Source: Mogibacterium diversum_A
GTDB lineage: Bacteria > Bacillota > Clostridia > Peptostreptococcales > Anaerovoracaceae
Reading direction: 5' to 3'
DNA: 64,000 nt
Assembly: GCF_938028775.1 (NCBI RefSeq)
Contig: NZ_CALIZG010000017.1
Location: forward strand, 1 to 64,000
Shown: positions 18,999-27,130 of the stretch, one piece after another
Layout: the number at the start of each line of letters is the position of its first letter
Position numbering within the stretch: position 1 is the first letter of the stretch
Made by a program: the position numbers and the translations under genes
The notes under the pieces: model-generated
Seen by the model: only the letters and a program-made list of their open reading frames with translations
The model's database searches: none
What the model was told of the DNA's origin: nothing

Positions 18999-20942
18999 AT
19001 GGAAAATCAAAATTCATTAATTGGCACTGCAATGTTATCTACTATATGGGAAAAAGAAAAAAAAGACACCTTAGAATTAGTTATTCCGTTTATAAAGTAT
19101 TCTATAGGACAATTAATATCTATTGATGAAAGAGTAGAACTTGGTTCCGTTGTCGACTATCTTTCGACTAATTTTGGGTTTTATGATATGCCTTATTCGG
19201 TTTTACAAAAAGCGTTTAAACGACTTACTAAAAAGAAAGTGCTGAAAAAAGAAAATGGACAATATTATTTACGCATAGATTTATCTAAAGAGTGTAGAAA
19301 TGTTAGTGCTCAATTAAATAATATGAGAAAAAACTCTGCAGATGTGATTGACAACTTAAATGTCTATTTAAATAAAAAGCATGATAGTATATTTAAAAAG
19401 CAGATAAGTAAAGAAGAAGTAAGTGCATACTTTGTGAAATTTCTTGAGTCAAATGGTTATTTTATATATTCAAAGATAGAAAAATTACAAGAAGTCTCAC
19501 CTGTTGATAATAAAGTGTTTTATTACATAGCACAATTTATTCTTGAAGAGTATGAAGGTAAAACATTAATATTTTCGTATATAGAGAATATCGTTAAGGG
19601 GTTTCTTCTCTCTCATATTATTTATGGATATGTAGATACTGATTATAATGAAAAGTTTAAAGATGTTTATTTTTACCTAGATACAACGCTACTATTATGT
19701 ATATTTGGCTTAAAAAGTGATGAACAAAACAAAGGTGCAACACAGTTGTTAGATCTTATTAGGAAGAGCAATATCCGTGCTAGATGCTTTGAACATACAT
19801 ATGCTGAAATAATAAGCATTATTGAGGCTTATAAACATAATATTTCAAGAGGAGCAAGTAAAAGTATACATACTATAGAGTTCTTTGATAATTTGCAGTA
19901 CTCTAGATCTGATGTTGAAAGATACCTTCTAAAATTAGAAGATATTTTTAAAAAAAATAATATTGAGATAACTCAAGTTCCATATTTAAGTAGTGATGAT
20001 TCTTGTATAGTAAGAACAGAAGATTATAGCAAGTCAATAGGAGAAAAGGAATTAAAAAAATTCTTATCAATTAAATTAAATTATAAAAAAGATGAAGCCT
20101 TAGATAATGATGTTAAATCTATTTCTGCGATCAGTACAATGCGCAATTCCAAATCGTTTACTAAAATAGAGGAGTGTAAGGCAATTTTTGTAACTACTAA
20201 TACTCCTTTAGTGTATTGCGTTAAAGAATACACTGGTGATAATGACAATTGTGCCCCTTTACTAATTAGTGATATGGATTTGACAACACTTTTATGGCTT
20301 AAAAACTATAAAAGATTCTCTGATTATCCAAAGCTAAAATTAATTGAAAATGCAAGGATATCAATGGAACCTACAGAGAATATCAAAAATGAATTTAAGA
20401 AAAAAATTGAACAATTACAAGCTGAAGGGGTTGTTAATGAAGAACAAGCAGTAGCTTATAATCAATTAATCTTTAGAAAAAAGGAAAAAATAATGGAGTT
20501 AATTAATGCGGATCCTGATAATATCTCCAATATTGATGAGTGTGATTTAGAAAAAATTACTAGAGATTATTATAATACCGCTCTAAATGCTGAAAATACA
20601 GAGTTAAAAAAACAATCAAAACAAGATAACGAATTAATAAATAGTATGCGAAGAGCAACAAATGAGAGAATAGAGCAAAACGGAAAGATAATTTATATAG
20701 TTTTACATGTAATTTTAATAATATTGATTTCCCTAATGCTTGTAATTCCTATGTATCGCTTAAAACCACAATCTGACAGATGTGGTTTTGGTGATATTAT
20801 TAGTTTTGTTCTAGGTATACTTGGACTCCTCGATTTAATTGCTCCTAGATTTAGAAAATGCAATTGTTTAATTAGAAAGATAGTGAACAAGTACGAAATG
20901 CACGCTAAAAAACAAGAGCATATGAGGATTAACAAGAATTAG
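18999..20942 (+). CDS. Unknown protein: winged-helix-like N-terminus, PIN-like core, two C-terminal membrane helices
   Basis: A 647-residue protein I cannot name. Residues about 25-110 look like a winged helix (LGSVVDYLSTNFGFYDMPYS...LKKENGQYYLRI). Residues about 220-420 alternate strand and helix: KDVYFYLDTTLLLCIFGL with D227, an acidic helix near FEHTYAEIISIIEAY, AIFVTTNTPLVYCV near 397, and PLLISDMDLTTLLWL. That order is compatible with a PIN-like nuclease fold, but this is a style match only. A coiled-coil-like segment precedes two membrane helices (564-583 and about 599-615), followed by a basic tail. Codon use is much more AT-rich than in glpK or the operons on either side, so it is probably imported. 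RBS aaaaggagt lies ten bases before ATG 18999. A membrane-anchored nuclease used in defence is one possible role. Confidence 0.7.
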   Translation: MENQNSLIGTAMLSTIWEKEKKDTLELVIPFIKYSIGQLISIDERVELGSVVDYLSTNFGFYDMPYSVLQKAFKRLTKKKVLKKENGQYYLRIDLSKECRNVSAQLNNMRKNSADVIDNLNVYLNKKHDSIFKKQISKEEVSAYFVKFLESNGYFIYSKIEKLQEVSPVDNKVFYYIAQFILEEYEGKTLIFSYIENIVKGFLLSHIIYGYVDTDYNEKFKDVYFYLDTTLLLCIFGLKSDEQNKGATQLLDLIRKSNIRARCFEHTYAEIISIIEAYKHNISRGASKSIHTIEFFDNLQYSRSDVERYLLKLEDIFKKNNIEITQVPYLSSDDSCIVRTEDYSKSIGEKELKKFLSIKLNYKKDEALDNDVKSISAISTMRNSKSFTKIEECKAIFVTTNTPLVYCVKEYTGDNDNCAPLLISDMDLTTLLWLKNYKRFSDYPKLKLIENARISMEPTENIKNEFKKKIEQLQAEGVVNEEQAVAYNQLIFRKKEKIMELINADPDNISNIDECDLEKITRDYYNTALNAENTELKKQSKQDNELINSMRRATNERIEQNGKIIYIVLHVILIILISLMLVIPMYRLKPQSDRCGFGDIISFVLGILGLLDLIAPRFRKCNCLIRKIVNKYEMHAKKQEHMRINKN

Positions 20943-21083
20943 AATATTATTGATAATAGGTAAGTAATAAATTTATGGTGAATAGATATGCTTGCATTAA
21001 CCGAAAAGGAAAAGACTTTATTAATTAATAATATACAATATGTTTACTTATCGAATTAAATAGGTAATGGCGATAAATTATAA

Positions 21084-21117
21084 AACGTAGCATTCAATTT
21101 CGATTGCTACGTTTTTT
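21084..21117 (+). terminator. Terminator after the 647-residue unknown gene
   Basis: A 9-bp stem (aacgtagca / tgctacgtt) with a 12-base loop is followed by a T run. The 140 bases between the stop codon and this hairpin hold only a 23-codon open frame without support. Confidence 0.78.
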
Positions 21118-21126
21118 AACATATAA

Positions 21127-21415
21127 CTAATGATTCCGTTCATACACGAACACGCCCCTAGGTTCAAATTCGCGGGTGATACGCATATTCTTCTTATCAA
21201 TCTTGAACTGTATTGTAGAGCCAGCTGGCAGTAAATCATTAGCACCTTCAACTACAGATTTTGAGTATGAATCCATTGATTCAAGCGCTGCGGTACATTG
21301 CCATATGCCGATTATATCTTTATTTGCAAGTCCTACTTTTTTTCTCAGACTTACCGCACCCAGCAATTGACAGTGATAATACCACAGCAAGTGCAATCAA
21401 AAGTCTTTTTTTCAT
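21127..21415 (-). pseudogene. Small lipoprotein split by a frameshift in a poly-A tract
   Basis: On the minus strand, ATG 21415 opens a classic lipoprotein signal: MKKRLLIALAVVLSLSIAGC with lipobox SIAGC and cysteine at residue 20. After GKSEKK the frame runs through seven A and reaches TAA within six codons. Removing one A restores a continuous reading into VGLANKDIIGIWQCTAALES and on to the stop at 21127, giving a 95-residue lipoprotein. The second part has no start or RBS of its own. IIGIWQCTAA resembles the first strand of lipocalin-like lipoproteins. Alternatives to a dead gene are a homopolymer sequencing error, phase variation or transcript slippage. It lies 20 bases beyond the minus nitrogenase-like operon and may be its fourth gene. 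Confidence 0.65.
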
Positions 21416-21436
21416 ATTACTTTGTTTCCCTAATAT

Positions 21437-22741
21437 TTATCCCTTTTTGTATGGCACATTTATCCGCATTATGTCGTTGATACCGATTGAATCCTCATCA
21501 GCATTGAGCTTGGAAGCTAGCCACTCCGTGAAGCCTGCTCCGATGAAGGTCGGGATATGACTCCTGTACATCCTGCCCGAATAGGCTTCGTGAGGAATAT
21601 TTATGAAGTGCGGTAAATTACCATTTTCATCTCTCGTCAGAATTCGTCTATAGATAGGGTCTGCGATTACGCATTTTGCATCCTTTAGCACCTTCTCTAT
21701 GTCAGCTTCGTCTCGCACCATAACATCGCCCTCTCTAAGCATATGAGCATCTACCTGAGTAGGGCATAGTATGTGAACTTCAGTAATTTCAAGGTCGTGC
21801 TCCAGCACATAGCGTATGCCTGCTGCATTAATCGCCTCACCGATAATCCAGGTGCCACCCTTGGCTCTATCTCTAAGTGTGAAGTTAGACTTTGCGTGTT
21901 CAAGTGGGGGGATGCAGGTTATCTCATCGGCTGAGCCGAGCAGACGTGATTTACCGTCAGATGCCGACTGCTTAATAAGCTGTTCGAGCTCACAGCAAGC
22001 AGTCTTTCCCATAGGTAGTCCCAGAACTGCAGGTGTTCCGTACTTATCATTGAGTATTCTCGCACCGTCAAGTGCCAGAGATGAGCAGACGACATTGACA
22101 TCAGCTTTATAAGCCTCTGCCATTTCAGAAATAGTGCAGCCCATCGTCATGCAGCAATTGACCTCGATACCGCAATCTTTAAAATACTCCTTTAGAGCCT
22201 CAACGTTTCCGACTATCGAGAAATCAAGCGGAGTTACGCCGAGGAGATTTACGGATATGAAAGGTGAATCAGTTATAGCTTGACTACCATCAAGGGCAGG
22301 GCAGAATCTATCTAGAAATTCACGGTATACCATGTTACCGCCTAGCACATAAGTATCCATCGCATTAGTCGTAAATCCAAATGTCGGTATTCCCGTACGC
22401 TTCTCGATGATGCGGGCGATTCCCTTCATATCCGTGCTCATAAAGAGTGGAATAAGCGCAGCGGAGATAGCGATGAATTTAGGATTAGTTTCCTGTGCAG
22501 CCTCAATTACATCGCCTATGAGCTTCTCGTCGTTACCGAGAATTACGTCATTTTCAATGAGCCCAGATATGTAAATCATGCTCTCTATATCATACCAACG
22601 CGGCTCATCGTGCGTGTTGTATGTTGAATTGCAGCCGGATGCATCGTGCATTACAACGAGACCGCCCAGCTCATAGAGGACGGAGCAGATGCCGAATAGG
22701 TCAGCTGAATAGGTGGATAAAACTCTTGCTACTTGTTTCAT
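21437..22741 (-). CDS. Nitrogenase-like component 1, NifK/BchB-like subunit (minus operon)
   Basis: A 434-residue protein of the nitrogenase component 1 superfamily (NifDK, BchNB, Cfb, Nfl). GICSVLYELGGLVVMHDAS is followed by GCNSTYNTHDEPRW. C19 and C37 align with two cluster cysteines of NifK-type subunits; the third position reads AISAALIP without cysteine. Later motifs such as NLLGVTPLDFS near 170, GCTISEMAEAYKADVNVVCS and YGTPAVLGLPMGKTA fit the Rossmann-like domains. It shares the rare DEPRW motif at residues 45-49 with the plus-operon paralogue at 27117. ATG 22741 overlaps the stop of the NifD-like gene (ATGA) with ggggtg upstream; the longer frame adds five residues without an RBS. No NifE/N/B is present, so it is not a true nitrogenase. 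Substrate unknown. Confidence 0.82.
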   Translation of the reverse strand: MKQVARVLSTYSADLFGICSVLYELGGLVVMHDASGCNSTYNTHDEPRWYDIESMIYISGLIENDVILGNDEKLIGDVIEAAQETNPKFIAISAALIPLFMSTDMKGIARIIEKRTGIPTFGFTTNAMDTYVLGGNMVYREFLDRFCPALDGSQAITDSPFISVNLLGVTPLDFSIVGNVEALKEYFKDCGIEVNCCMTMGCTISEMAEAYKADVNVVCSSLALDGARILNDKYGTPAVLGLPMGKTACCELEQLIKQSASDGKSRLLGSADEITCIPPLEHAKSNFTLRDRAKGGTWIIGEAINAAGIRYVLEHDLEITEVHILCPTQVDAHMLREGDVMVRDEADIEKVLKDAKCVIADPIYRRILTRDENGNLPHFINIPHEAYSGRMYRSHIPTFIGAGFTEWLASKLNADEDSIGINDIMRINVPYKKG

Positions 22742-24063
22742 GCCGAGCACCCCCAAGCCTTGACCTGAATTATGGACTTAGTGTCTTTTTCGTTGTTAAA
22801 CGCATCGATCATTTCTGCGGCGAGCTTTTTAATGGCGTCATATCCATACCAGCCGTTGTTGGCGATTAGATTTACAAAGTGGTTAGAGCCAGTAAAATAC
22901 GCAGCTTTCTGACCTATTGCGAGTAGCTTGCCGCCTGAAGCTTCGTCTCGTGGATAGAAGCGTGCACGAAAATCCTGAGTTGCAATCAGCGGAATGTCTG
23001 GATGATTTTGCTGCAGCCACTCGAGATCAGGTTTGCTATCTGGCGTTAGAGCATCTCCATAAATCTCAGTTACGTTGAAGCCGCGTGAGAGCAGGAGTTT
23101 TGCAAGGCTCAAAAAGCGCGGCGTGCTCATGAAGTCTATAGCAATCTGTGCATCTCCGATTACAGAAAGTGTATCTCTTAGGGCTTCATCAGCTTCTGCC
23201 CGAAGTGATGCAAAATCAGGAGTAGGAGCTCCGATAATCTGAGAAAGCGCACTCATATCACGGTCAATCTCATCGTAGTCGTAAGTGTACGGCATGTGCA
23301 GGCTCTTCTGACCGAGCCTCTCCTCAAGGCATTCAGTGGACCACTTCGCGATAGGAAGGGAGTAGATATTGAGAAAACTCTCGCCCATAGCCTTGTACTC
23401 ATTGTAATCAACGATTGAAGCGAGATCATGAGTATGGAAACCGTTATCATGCAGCAGCTTCATATGATCGCCAGACCTGTCAATCGGAAAACTATCGCCG
23501 ATGAAATTAACGACTTTATCATTAAGCGGTTGTTCCTCGATGCACAGATACATCGAGCGGCACATGTCCTCTTCAGGCGTGTGATCGTTTATCTTCATAG
23601 TCGGTGTCATCTGCGAAGAGATGAAGTCGATGTCTGGAAAGCGAGCCGAAAGCTCGTCATATATATATTCTATATCCGTGGCGAGGAAGTAGTGAATGCA
23701 GCCTGTAAAAGGGAGCACGCACGTAGGTTTCTGATCAAGTTTATTCAGTATATCAGTAACGCCCTCGATAAAAAGCTCTTCCATGTTGCCGCTCAGAATA
23801 TCCTTCTCTTCAATGAGCACCATCGAAAATCTATCAAGTCCCTCATACTCGGCAGCAGAGAGAACTACGCCACGTAGACAGGCTGACGCTCCGATGTATA
23901 TCATGTGCGAGCCAGGAATAATCATCGGTGTATGCGCGATAGTCCAGCCACCGCGCGAAGGACATGAGTATTCAAGTTTGCGCGGAAAAGGAGCCAGGGT
24001 ATTGAGGTCCCCAAGCTTCACCTTCGCTTTATTAATATCGGGTTTGTGTAAATCAATCAGCAT
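22738..24063 (-). CDS. Nitrogenase-like component 1, NifD/BchN-like subunit (minus operon)
   Basis: A 441-residue partner of the preceding subunit. It carries three cysteines in the spacing used to hold the P-cluster-type iron-sulfur centre at the subunit interface: C34 (EYSCPSRGGW), C62 (GASACLRGVVLS) and C122 (PFTGCIHYF). Three cysteines here plus two in the partner exceed the minimum seen in BchNB (three cysteines and an aspartate). The central region (VNFIGDSFPIDRSGDH, PMAKW-like PIAKWSTECLEERLG) and DFMSTPRFLSLAKLLLSRGF follow the family's three-domain layout. The protein ends in CSA. It begins one base after the NifH-like gene and overlaps the NifK-like gene, so the three are co-translated. 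It probably receives electrons from the NifH-like protein; the substrate is unknown. Confidence 0.8.
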   Translation of the reverse strand: MLIDLHKPDINKAKVKLGDLNTLAPFPRKLEYSCPSRGGWTIAHTPMIIPGSHMIYIGASACLRGVVLSAAEYEGLDRFSMVLIEEKDILSGNMEELFIEGVTDILNKLDQKPTCVLPFTGCIHYFLATDIEYIYDELSARFPDIDFISSQMTPTMKINDHTPEEDMCRSMYLCIEEQPLNDKVVNFIGDSFPIDRSGDHMKLLHDNGFHTHDLASIVDYNEYKAMGESFLNIYSLPIAKWSTECLEERLGQKSLHMPYTYDYDEIDRDMSALSQIIGAPTPDFASLRAEADEALRDTLSVIGDAQIAIDFMSTPRFLSLAKLLLSRGFNVTEIYGDALTPDSKPDLEWLQQNHPDIPLIATQDFRARFYPRDEASGGKLLAIGQKAAYFTGSNHFVNLIANNGWYGYDAIKKLAAEMIDAFNNEKDTKSIIQVKAWGCSA

Positions 24064-24064
24064 A

Positions 24065-24814
24065 TTAGTCCCTATTTATAATCTCCATCGCTATCTTAGT
24101 ATATATGTCAACCATCGGGTCATCGGGAAAAGCTTCGGCGACAGTGAAGGCATCGTCAGATGCTCTTTTCACCACCATGCTGTGCTCGATAGTTCCGACT
24201 ATCGGGCACTCGAGGTCTTCACTGAGTGTCTGAAGCTTCTCGTCTTCACCGTTGACATTGCGCTTGTTGGCAATTATTCCAGATAGCCCATTGTGACCCC
24301 GGCGTTTAAAATTTTCCATCGCTAGACCGAGATTCATCGCTGCGTATATCGCCATCTGCTCCCCGGAAGAGATGACATATACGTTGTCCGCATAATTCTT
24401 GCGAAGCGGCATCGAGAAACCGCCACATACTACGTCTCCAAGCACATCGTAGAAGACGACATCGGGATGGAGCACTTCTTCGAAATTCTTTTGCTTGAGC
24501 AGATCTAGCGCCTTAGCAACGCCTCGTCCAGCGCAGCCAATGCCTGGAGTTGGACCACCAGCTTCCACGCAGATAACACCGTTATAGCCGATGGTATACA
24601 TATCTTCAAGCTGAATGTCTTTGATCTTATCCCTGTAAGTATCGAGAACTGGAGTGAGATTCCTTCCTTGACGAAGACTAATCGTGGAATCAGCTTTCGG
24701 ATCGCACCCAATCTGCATGACTGTATATCCTTTTCCAGCGAGTGCCGCAGACATATTAGAGACGGTAGTGGATTTTCCAATTCCGCCTTTTCCGTATATT
24801 GCAATTCTTTTCAT
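24065..24814 (-). CDS. NifH-like ATP-dependent iron protein (minus operon)
   Basis: A 249-residue dinitrogenase-reductase-family protein. The Walker A motif is YGKGGIGKSTT at residues 6-16, followed by GCDPKADST. The two cysteines that hold the bridging [4Fe-4S] cluster of the homodimer are in GPTPGIGCAGRG (the NifH C97 equivalent, with the adjacent Arg) and DVLGDVVCGGFSMP (the C132 equivalent). The switch aspartate is in the same DVLGD. These features define an ATP-driven electron donor to a NifDK-like partner. The frame extends eight codons upstream, but ATG 24814 has aggaag upstream and begins at MKRIAIYGKGG as the family does. It is the first gene of the minus operon, whose promoter lies in the 274-base divergent gap. 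Confidence 0.93.
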   Translation of the reverse strand: MKRIAIYGKGGIGKSTTVSNMSAALAGKGYTVMQIGCDPKADSTISLRQGRNLTPVLDTYRDKIKDIQLEDMYTIGYNGVICVEAGGPTPGIGCAGRGVAKALDLLKQKNFEEVLHPDVVFYDVLGDVVCGGFSMPLRKNYADNVYVISSGEQMAIYAAMNLGLAMENFKRRGHNGLSGIIANKRNVNGEDEKLQTLSEDLECPIVGTIEHSMVVKRASDDAFTVAEAFPDDPMVDIYTKIAMEIINRD

Positions 24815-24899
24815 TGAGAAATACTTCCTAAAAAACAAATTTCACCTCATCAATTCACACCTTTTTAATAGGTATAAAGAGATAAAATGTATTTAAAAT

Positions 24900-24928
24900 A
24901 TTTTATCAGTCACTCAAAAAAATGTAAA
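24900..24928 (-). promoter_or_regulatory. Promoter of the minus nitrogenase-like operon
   Basis: On the minus strand TTTACA is separated by 17 bases from TAAAAT, giving a leader of about 80 bases before the NifH-like ATG. Confidence 0.55.
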
Positions 24929-24952
24929 CGATTGTGATTAAAATACCTTTTA

Positions 24953-24981
24953 TTGCGTACAATCTGTTACGATAGTATAAT
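24953..24981 (+). promoter_or_regulatory. Promoter of the plus nitrogenase-like/hyp operon
   Basis: TTGCGT, a 17-base spacer, and a perfect TATAAT. Transcription would start near 24988, leaving a leader of about 100 bases that contains the structured element described next. Confidence 0.7.
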
Positions 24982-24995
24982 TTTAATTAATTAAA

Positions 24996-25075
24996 TGAAG
25001 ACCAACCACAAGGTGTCCCGAGTGGTATGAATTTGTTTTCGGAGACTTCTACCTGTGTGGTTTGAAGTCTTTTTG
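24996..25075 (+). promoter_or_regulatory. Riboswitch-like leader with overlapping attenuator
   Basis: The leader can form two exclusive structures. In one, aagac (24998-25002) pairs with gtctt (25067-25071), aaccacaaggt (25004-25014) pairs with acctgtgtggtt (25051-25062, one bulged G), and gtcccga (25015-25021) pairs with tcggagac (25039-25046, one bulged A). In the other, agacttc (25043-25049) pairs with gaagtct (25064-25070), followed by five T: an intrinsic terminator three bases before the RBS. The terminator's 5' arm overlaps the inner stem's 3' strand. This is the layout of a riboswitch or protein-controlled attenuator. I do not recognise a known class. Confidence 0.55.
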
Positions 25076-25088
25076 TGTAGGGGGATAA

Positions 25089-25841
25089 ATGATTAAGGTA
25101 GCAATATATGGTAAGGGTGGTATCGGGAAATCGACAGTAACTGCGAATCTCGCAGCAGCCTTTGCAGTTAAGGGATATAAGGTGGTTCAGATTGGATGTG
25201 ATCCAAAGGCTGACTCGACAATCAACCTTCTCGGTGGCAATCCGCTAATTCCGGTTATGAACTTCATGAGAGATAACGACGATGAACCGACTATCGACGA
25301 GATGGTTAAAACTGGATTTGGAGGAGTTGAATGTATCGAGACTGGTGGCCCAACACCTGGCATCGGATGCGCAGGTAGAGGTATTATCTCGACTTTTAAT
25401 CTAATAGATGATCTAGATGTTTTTGGCAGATTCAATCCCGATGTAGTCCTTTATGACGTGCTCGGTGACGTAGTCTGTGGAGGATTTGCTGCGCCTATCA
25501 GAGAGGGCTTTGCAGAGGATATACTCATCGTAACTTCGGGTGAAAAGATGGCTCTCTATGCGGCAAATAATATCAAGACAGCGGTAGATAATTTTGCGGA
25601 CCGTGGCTATGCTAAGGTGAAGGGCGTGGTGCTCAATCACCGCAATGTCGAGAATGAGACGGAGAAGGTGCAGGCTTTTGCAGATGAAGCAGGAATTCCA
25701 ATCGTAGGAGAGATTCCGCGCAGTCAGGAAATCATAGACTGGGAGGATCAGGGTAAGACCGTGATTGAGGGCAATCCTGAGTCGGATATCGCAAAGAGGT
25801 TCTTTGCACTGGCAGACTACCTGATTAAGGAGAATTCGTAA
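25089..25841 (+). CDS. NifH-like ATP-dependent iron protein (plus operon)
   Basis: A 250-residue paralogue of the minus-strand NifH-like protein. It has Walker A YGKGGIGKST, GCDPKADST, the cluster cysteines in GPTPGIGCAGRG and DVLGDVVCGGFAAP, and an intact switch region. The C-terminus (IPIVGEIPRSQEIIDWEDQG) is typical of NifH/BchL-like proteins. It is predicted to dimerise around one [4Fe-4S] cluster and pass single electrons to a component 1 partner at the cost of ATP. It differs from its paralogue throughout, so this is an old duplication rather than a recent one. The stop codon overlaps the ATG of the next gene. The RBS taggggg ends five bases before the ATG, right after the leader attenuator. 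Confidence 0.94.
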   Translation: MIKVAIYGKGGIGKSTVTANLAAAFAVKGYKVVQIGCDPKADSTINLLGGNPLIPVMNFMRDNDDEPTIDEMVKTGFGGVECIETGGPTPGIGCAGRGIISTFNLIDDLDVFGRFNPDVVLYDVLGDVVCGGFAAPIREGFAEDILIVTSGEKMALYAANNIKTAVDNFADRGYAKVKGVVLNHRNVENETEKVQAFADEAGIPIVGEIPRSQEIIDWEDQGKTVIEGNPESDIAKRFFALADYLIKENS

Positions 25842-27130
25842 TGGCGAGAGACACTTATTTCACGACAATAGGGGCGCTCGCTGAGGCTGGCAGTATTCCG
25901 ACCGAGCTAGTGAGCAACGAGCATCTTGTGTATAGCTCACCAGCGACCTTGATGTACAATTCACCAGGTGCGCAGGGATTTGGCGTTAAGAGAGCAGGAG
26001 TAGTAATACCAGAATCGGTAATGCTTGTGGTTGCACCAGCTTGCTGTGGCCGTAATACCACGATTTTGGCGGACGAAGGCGGATATAGTGAGAGGATGTT
26101 TTTCCTTCAGATGAGTGAAAATGACCTCGTTACAGGTAGACATCTATCCGATATACCGCAGGCTATCGAGGAGATCTATGAAGTCTGTGAAGTGAAACCT
26201 AAGGTTGTGGTTATCTGCATCACATGCGTCGATGCGCTTCTCGGAACTGATCTAGAGCGTGTCTGTAGAAAGGCTGAGGAACGCACGGGAATTCATGTCG
26301 TTCCTACATATATGTATGCGCTTATGCGCGAGGGCAAGAACCCACCGATGGTAGCTGTAAGAGAAGCGATTTACTCGCTGCTTGAGAAGAGAAAACCGAC
26401 AGGTGGGACCGTTAATTTGCTCGGTAATTTTACACATCTCGAGGACGATTCTGACCTGTATGACATCCTCGGTCAGATGGGAATCAAGACCATACACGAG
26501 GTAGGGAGAAAAGAAACCCTCGAAGAGTACATGGAGATGGGCGGAGCAGATTTCAATATCATACTTCATCCAGAGGCTAGAAAAGCAGCATTCACACTTG
26601 AGTTAAAGCTCGGAATCCCTTATGTGGAGCTGACTAGAGTATATGAAATAGATAGAATCCAGCGTCAATATGCGCTGTTCGCCTCGGCGCTCGGAGTAGA
26701 AATCGATGATTCGGAATACTTCCGTGAGGCTAGCGATGCATGCCTAAGACTTCAGCAACTGTGTGAAGGAAAGACATTTGCAATAGGACAGGTTGTAAAC
26801 GGAAACTCAATAGAGATGGCGCTAGCGCTCGAGAAGCTGGGACTACGCGTTAAGTCGGTGTTTGCGAATATAAGCGAAGATGACTTCCCTTTTATCAGAG
26901 AACTCGCTAGCTATAACCGGGGCCTTAAGGTGTACTCGACTATGTCGCCGACAATGATGAACTATGATGGTTCGGAAAAGGTTGATATTTCAATCGGTAT
27001 AGATGCACAGTTCTACTATCCAGAGTCGATAAATGTGCACTGGAATAACGAGATTCAGCCGTTTGGATACAAGGGACTAGTGCACTTTGTAGAGGCAATA
27101 GAGAGGAGGCTCGCTGATGAAAGGGCTTAG
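25841..27130 (+). CDS. Nitrogenase-like component 1, NifD-like subunit (plus operon)
   Basis: A 429-residue component 1 protein. The second and third cluster cysteines are present: C68 (with C69, APACCGRNTT) and C129 (ICITCVDALLGTDLE). The first is replaced: the family's YSCP-type motif reads YSSPATLMYNSPGAQGFG, with S33 where the minus paralogue has C34. Further family marks are VNLLGNFTHLEDDSDLYDIL near 189, FNIILHPEARKAAF near 238, and GIPYVELTRVYEID near 260. The amino-terminal segment GALAEAGSIPTELVSNEHLVY has no counterpart I recognise. It overlaps the NifK-like gene by 14 bases. Loss of one ligand suggests a different or partly exposed interface cluster compared with the minus operon. 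Substrate unknown. Confidence 0.82.
   Translation: MARDTYFTTIGALAEAGSIPTELVSNEHLVYSSPATLMYNSPGAQGFGVKRAGVVIPESVMLVVAPACCGRNTTILADEGGYSERMFFLQMSENDLVTGRHLSDIPQAIEEIYEVCEVKPKVVVICITCVDALLGTDLERVCRKAEERTGIHVVPTYMYALMREGKNPPMVAVREAIYSLLEKRKPTGGTVNLLGNFTHLEDDSDLYDILGQMGIKTIHEVGRKETLEEYMEMGGADFNIILHPEARKAAFTLELKLGIPYVELTRVYEIDRIQRQYALFASALGVEIDDSEYFREASDACLRLQQLCEGKTFAIGQVVNGNSIEMALALEKLGLRVKSVFANISEDDFPFIRELASYNRGLKVYSTMSPTMMNYDGSEKVDISIGIDAQFYYPESINVHWNNEIQPFGYKGLVHFVEAIERRLADERA

Noticed and set aside
20988..21059. 23-codon frame MLALTEKEK...
   Set aside because: No RBS and no match; too short to support.
24996..25075. A known Moco, THF, fluoride, preQ1 or Ni/Co riboswitch
   Set aside because: I compared the stem order and loop sequences with what I remember of these classes and found no diagnostic match. 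Left as an unassigned leader.
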